A DNA stretch of 64,000 nt from Deltaproteobacteria bacterium (GTDB taxonomy: Bacteria; Myxococcota; UBA727; VGSZ01). Both the position numbers and the translations under genes were made by a program. The DNA is taken from NCBI GenBank assembly GCA_016177705.1, contig JACOUT010000004.1, positions 248,001 to 312,000 of the forward strand, in the 5' to 3' direction. Shown in pieces: positions 63,308 through 64,000 of the stretch. Under the pieces are notes generated by a model. That model was not told the origin of the DNA. It searched no databases and was given only the letters and a program-made list of their open reading frames with translations. Position 1 is the stretch's first letter. Each line of letters starts with the position of its first letter.

Positions 63308-64000
63308 ATGCGCTCGTCCACGCTCGCCGTGCTCGTCATCGTGGCTGCGCTCTTGTCGGCGGCCGGCGTGCGCGCCGAGCCGCTGACCAAGGTGTTCATC
63401 AACGGCTCGGCGACGCCGGTCTACTTCAACGACGGCGACTCGTTCCGCATCCAAGCCGGGCCTTTCAAGGGCACGCAGTCGCGCCTCTCTGGCTACAACA
63501 CGCTCGAGAGCTTCGGCCCGGTGCACTCCTGGGGTACCTGGACCGAAAAGGAGATGTTCGCCGTCGCCAAGATGGCGACGCACGAGGCGCAGCAGGGCGT
63601 GTGGAACTGCGAGGGCGACGGCAAGAAGGACGGCTACGGCCGCCTGTTGTTGTTCTGCAAGGATCTGGCGCTGCACTTGATCGGCAAAGGGCTCGCCCAC
63701 ACCTACTCGGTCGACGAGAACCCCGGCGACGCCGACCTGCTCAAGGTGCAGCGCGAGGCAATGGCCGCCCGGCGCGGCATGTGGGCGCACGGCATCCCGC
63801 GCTTCATCGTGACGTCGCTGCACAGCAAGTCGGAGGGCGGCGACAAGAACGGCCAGACCAGCAACCGTTTGATCTCGACCACCGACGCGCACACCGAGAA
63901 GTGGGTGCACAACGACGACTATCAGGAGTGCCAGCGGGTGTGCTCCGAGGTGCCGGTGTTCACCGATGCGGACATCGAGAAGATCGCCGAGATGCTCAAG
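63308..64000 (+). CDS. staphylococcal-nuclease-like protein (3' end cut by window)
   Basis: At least 231 residues, open to the right edge. Signal peptide (LAVLVIVAALLSAAGVRA). SNase-like segments: DGDSFRIQAG, RLSGYNTLESFG and DGYGRLLLFCKDLALHLIGKGLAHTY, with YGR matching the conserved Arg87 region. The usual catalytic Glu43 and Arg35 positions are less clear (ESFG), so activity is uncertain. GGAGG lies five nt upstream of ATG. It diverges from the PilT-like gene. Confidence 0.8.
   Translation, partial: MRSSTLAVLVIVAALLSAAGVRAEPLTKVFINGSATPVYFNDGDSFRIQAGPFKGTQSRLSGYNTLESFGPVHSWGTWTEKEMFAVAKMATHEAQQGVWNCEGDGKKDGYGRLLLFCKDLALHLIGKGLAHTYSVDENPGDADLLKVQREAMAARRGMWAHGIPRFIVTSLHSKSEGGDKNGQTSNRLISTTDAHTEKWVHNDDYQECQRVCSEVPVFTDADIEKIAEMLK

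Overview
The window looks like chromosome of a high-GC, Gram-negative bacterium of the former Deltaproteobacteria, most likely Myxococcota. The evidence is: many predicted lipoproteins with Gly-Glu repeat or 'DAG' linkers after a lipobox, FG-GAP and DUF4266/DUF3570 proteins, eukaryotic-type Ser/Thr kinase and FHA proteins, several c-type cytochromes, an RNase R with a basic tail, and a type IV pilus-type ATPase. No rRNA, tRNA, CRISPR array or intact mobile element was found. The genus cannot be named from sequence alone.

Layout. 1-8978 (minus): a run of exported proteins. It starts with a small cytochrome c plus GMC oxidoreductase, then a B12-binding radical SAM enzyme, a peptidoglycan-binding/NlpC-like protein, two lipoproteins, an FG-GAP lipoprotein and a cut-off c-type cytochrome. 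9190-16621: a hybrid histidine kinase, three overlapping lipoprotein genes, RNase R and an unknown gene. 16731-20583: complex I genes nuoA-B-C, then nuoD, interrupted by an FHA gene on the other strand. 20584-21290: intergenic DNA with nested inverted repeats. 21291-22897: mogA and a TPR protein.

23131-32003 (plus): seven tightly packed genes, most with overlapping stop/start codons: an HzsA-like lipoprotein with CX4CH and CXXCH motifs, a small CX4CH lipoprotein, DUF4266, DUF3570, a Gly-Glu-tailed lipoprotein, a beta-propeller/di-heme protein and ApbE. A TlpA-like thioredoxin, usually part of the DUF4266/DUF3570/ApbE set as I recall it, lies at 40155-40733. Between them is an accessory segment (32004-40150) with a decayed IS91-family transposase, duplicated gene scraps, a leucine-rich-like exported protein and a large two-domain trypsin-like lipoprotein. 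The DUF3570 protein carries a DVISGAT motif of the kind ApbE flavinylates, so I propose a covalently flavinylated outer-membrane barrel coupled to c-type cytochromes. This is the best candidate for an undescribed system.

40849-64000: plsC; three lipoproteins including an octaheme cytochrome; an nuoI / CNB-containing MscS / NnrS-like group; an RlmL-like methyltransferase; a DUF3142 gene pair; a VF530-lipase fusion; an MFS transporter; a Cys-rich lipoprotein; a Ser/Thr kinase; a TPR protein; a VapBC pair with a clear promoter; a PilT-like ATPase with N-terminal CNB and MshEN domains; and a cut-off staphylococcal-nuclease-like protein. Many first genes of transcription units have a TA-containing hexamer 5-10 nt before the start codon and no Shine-Dalgarno, which suggests common leaderless transcription.
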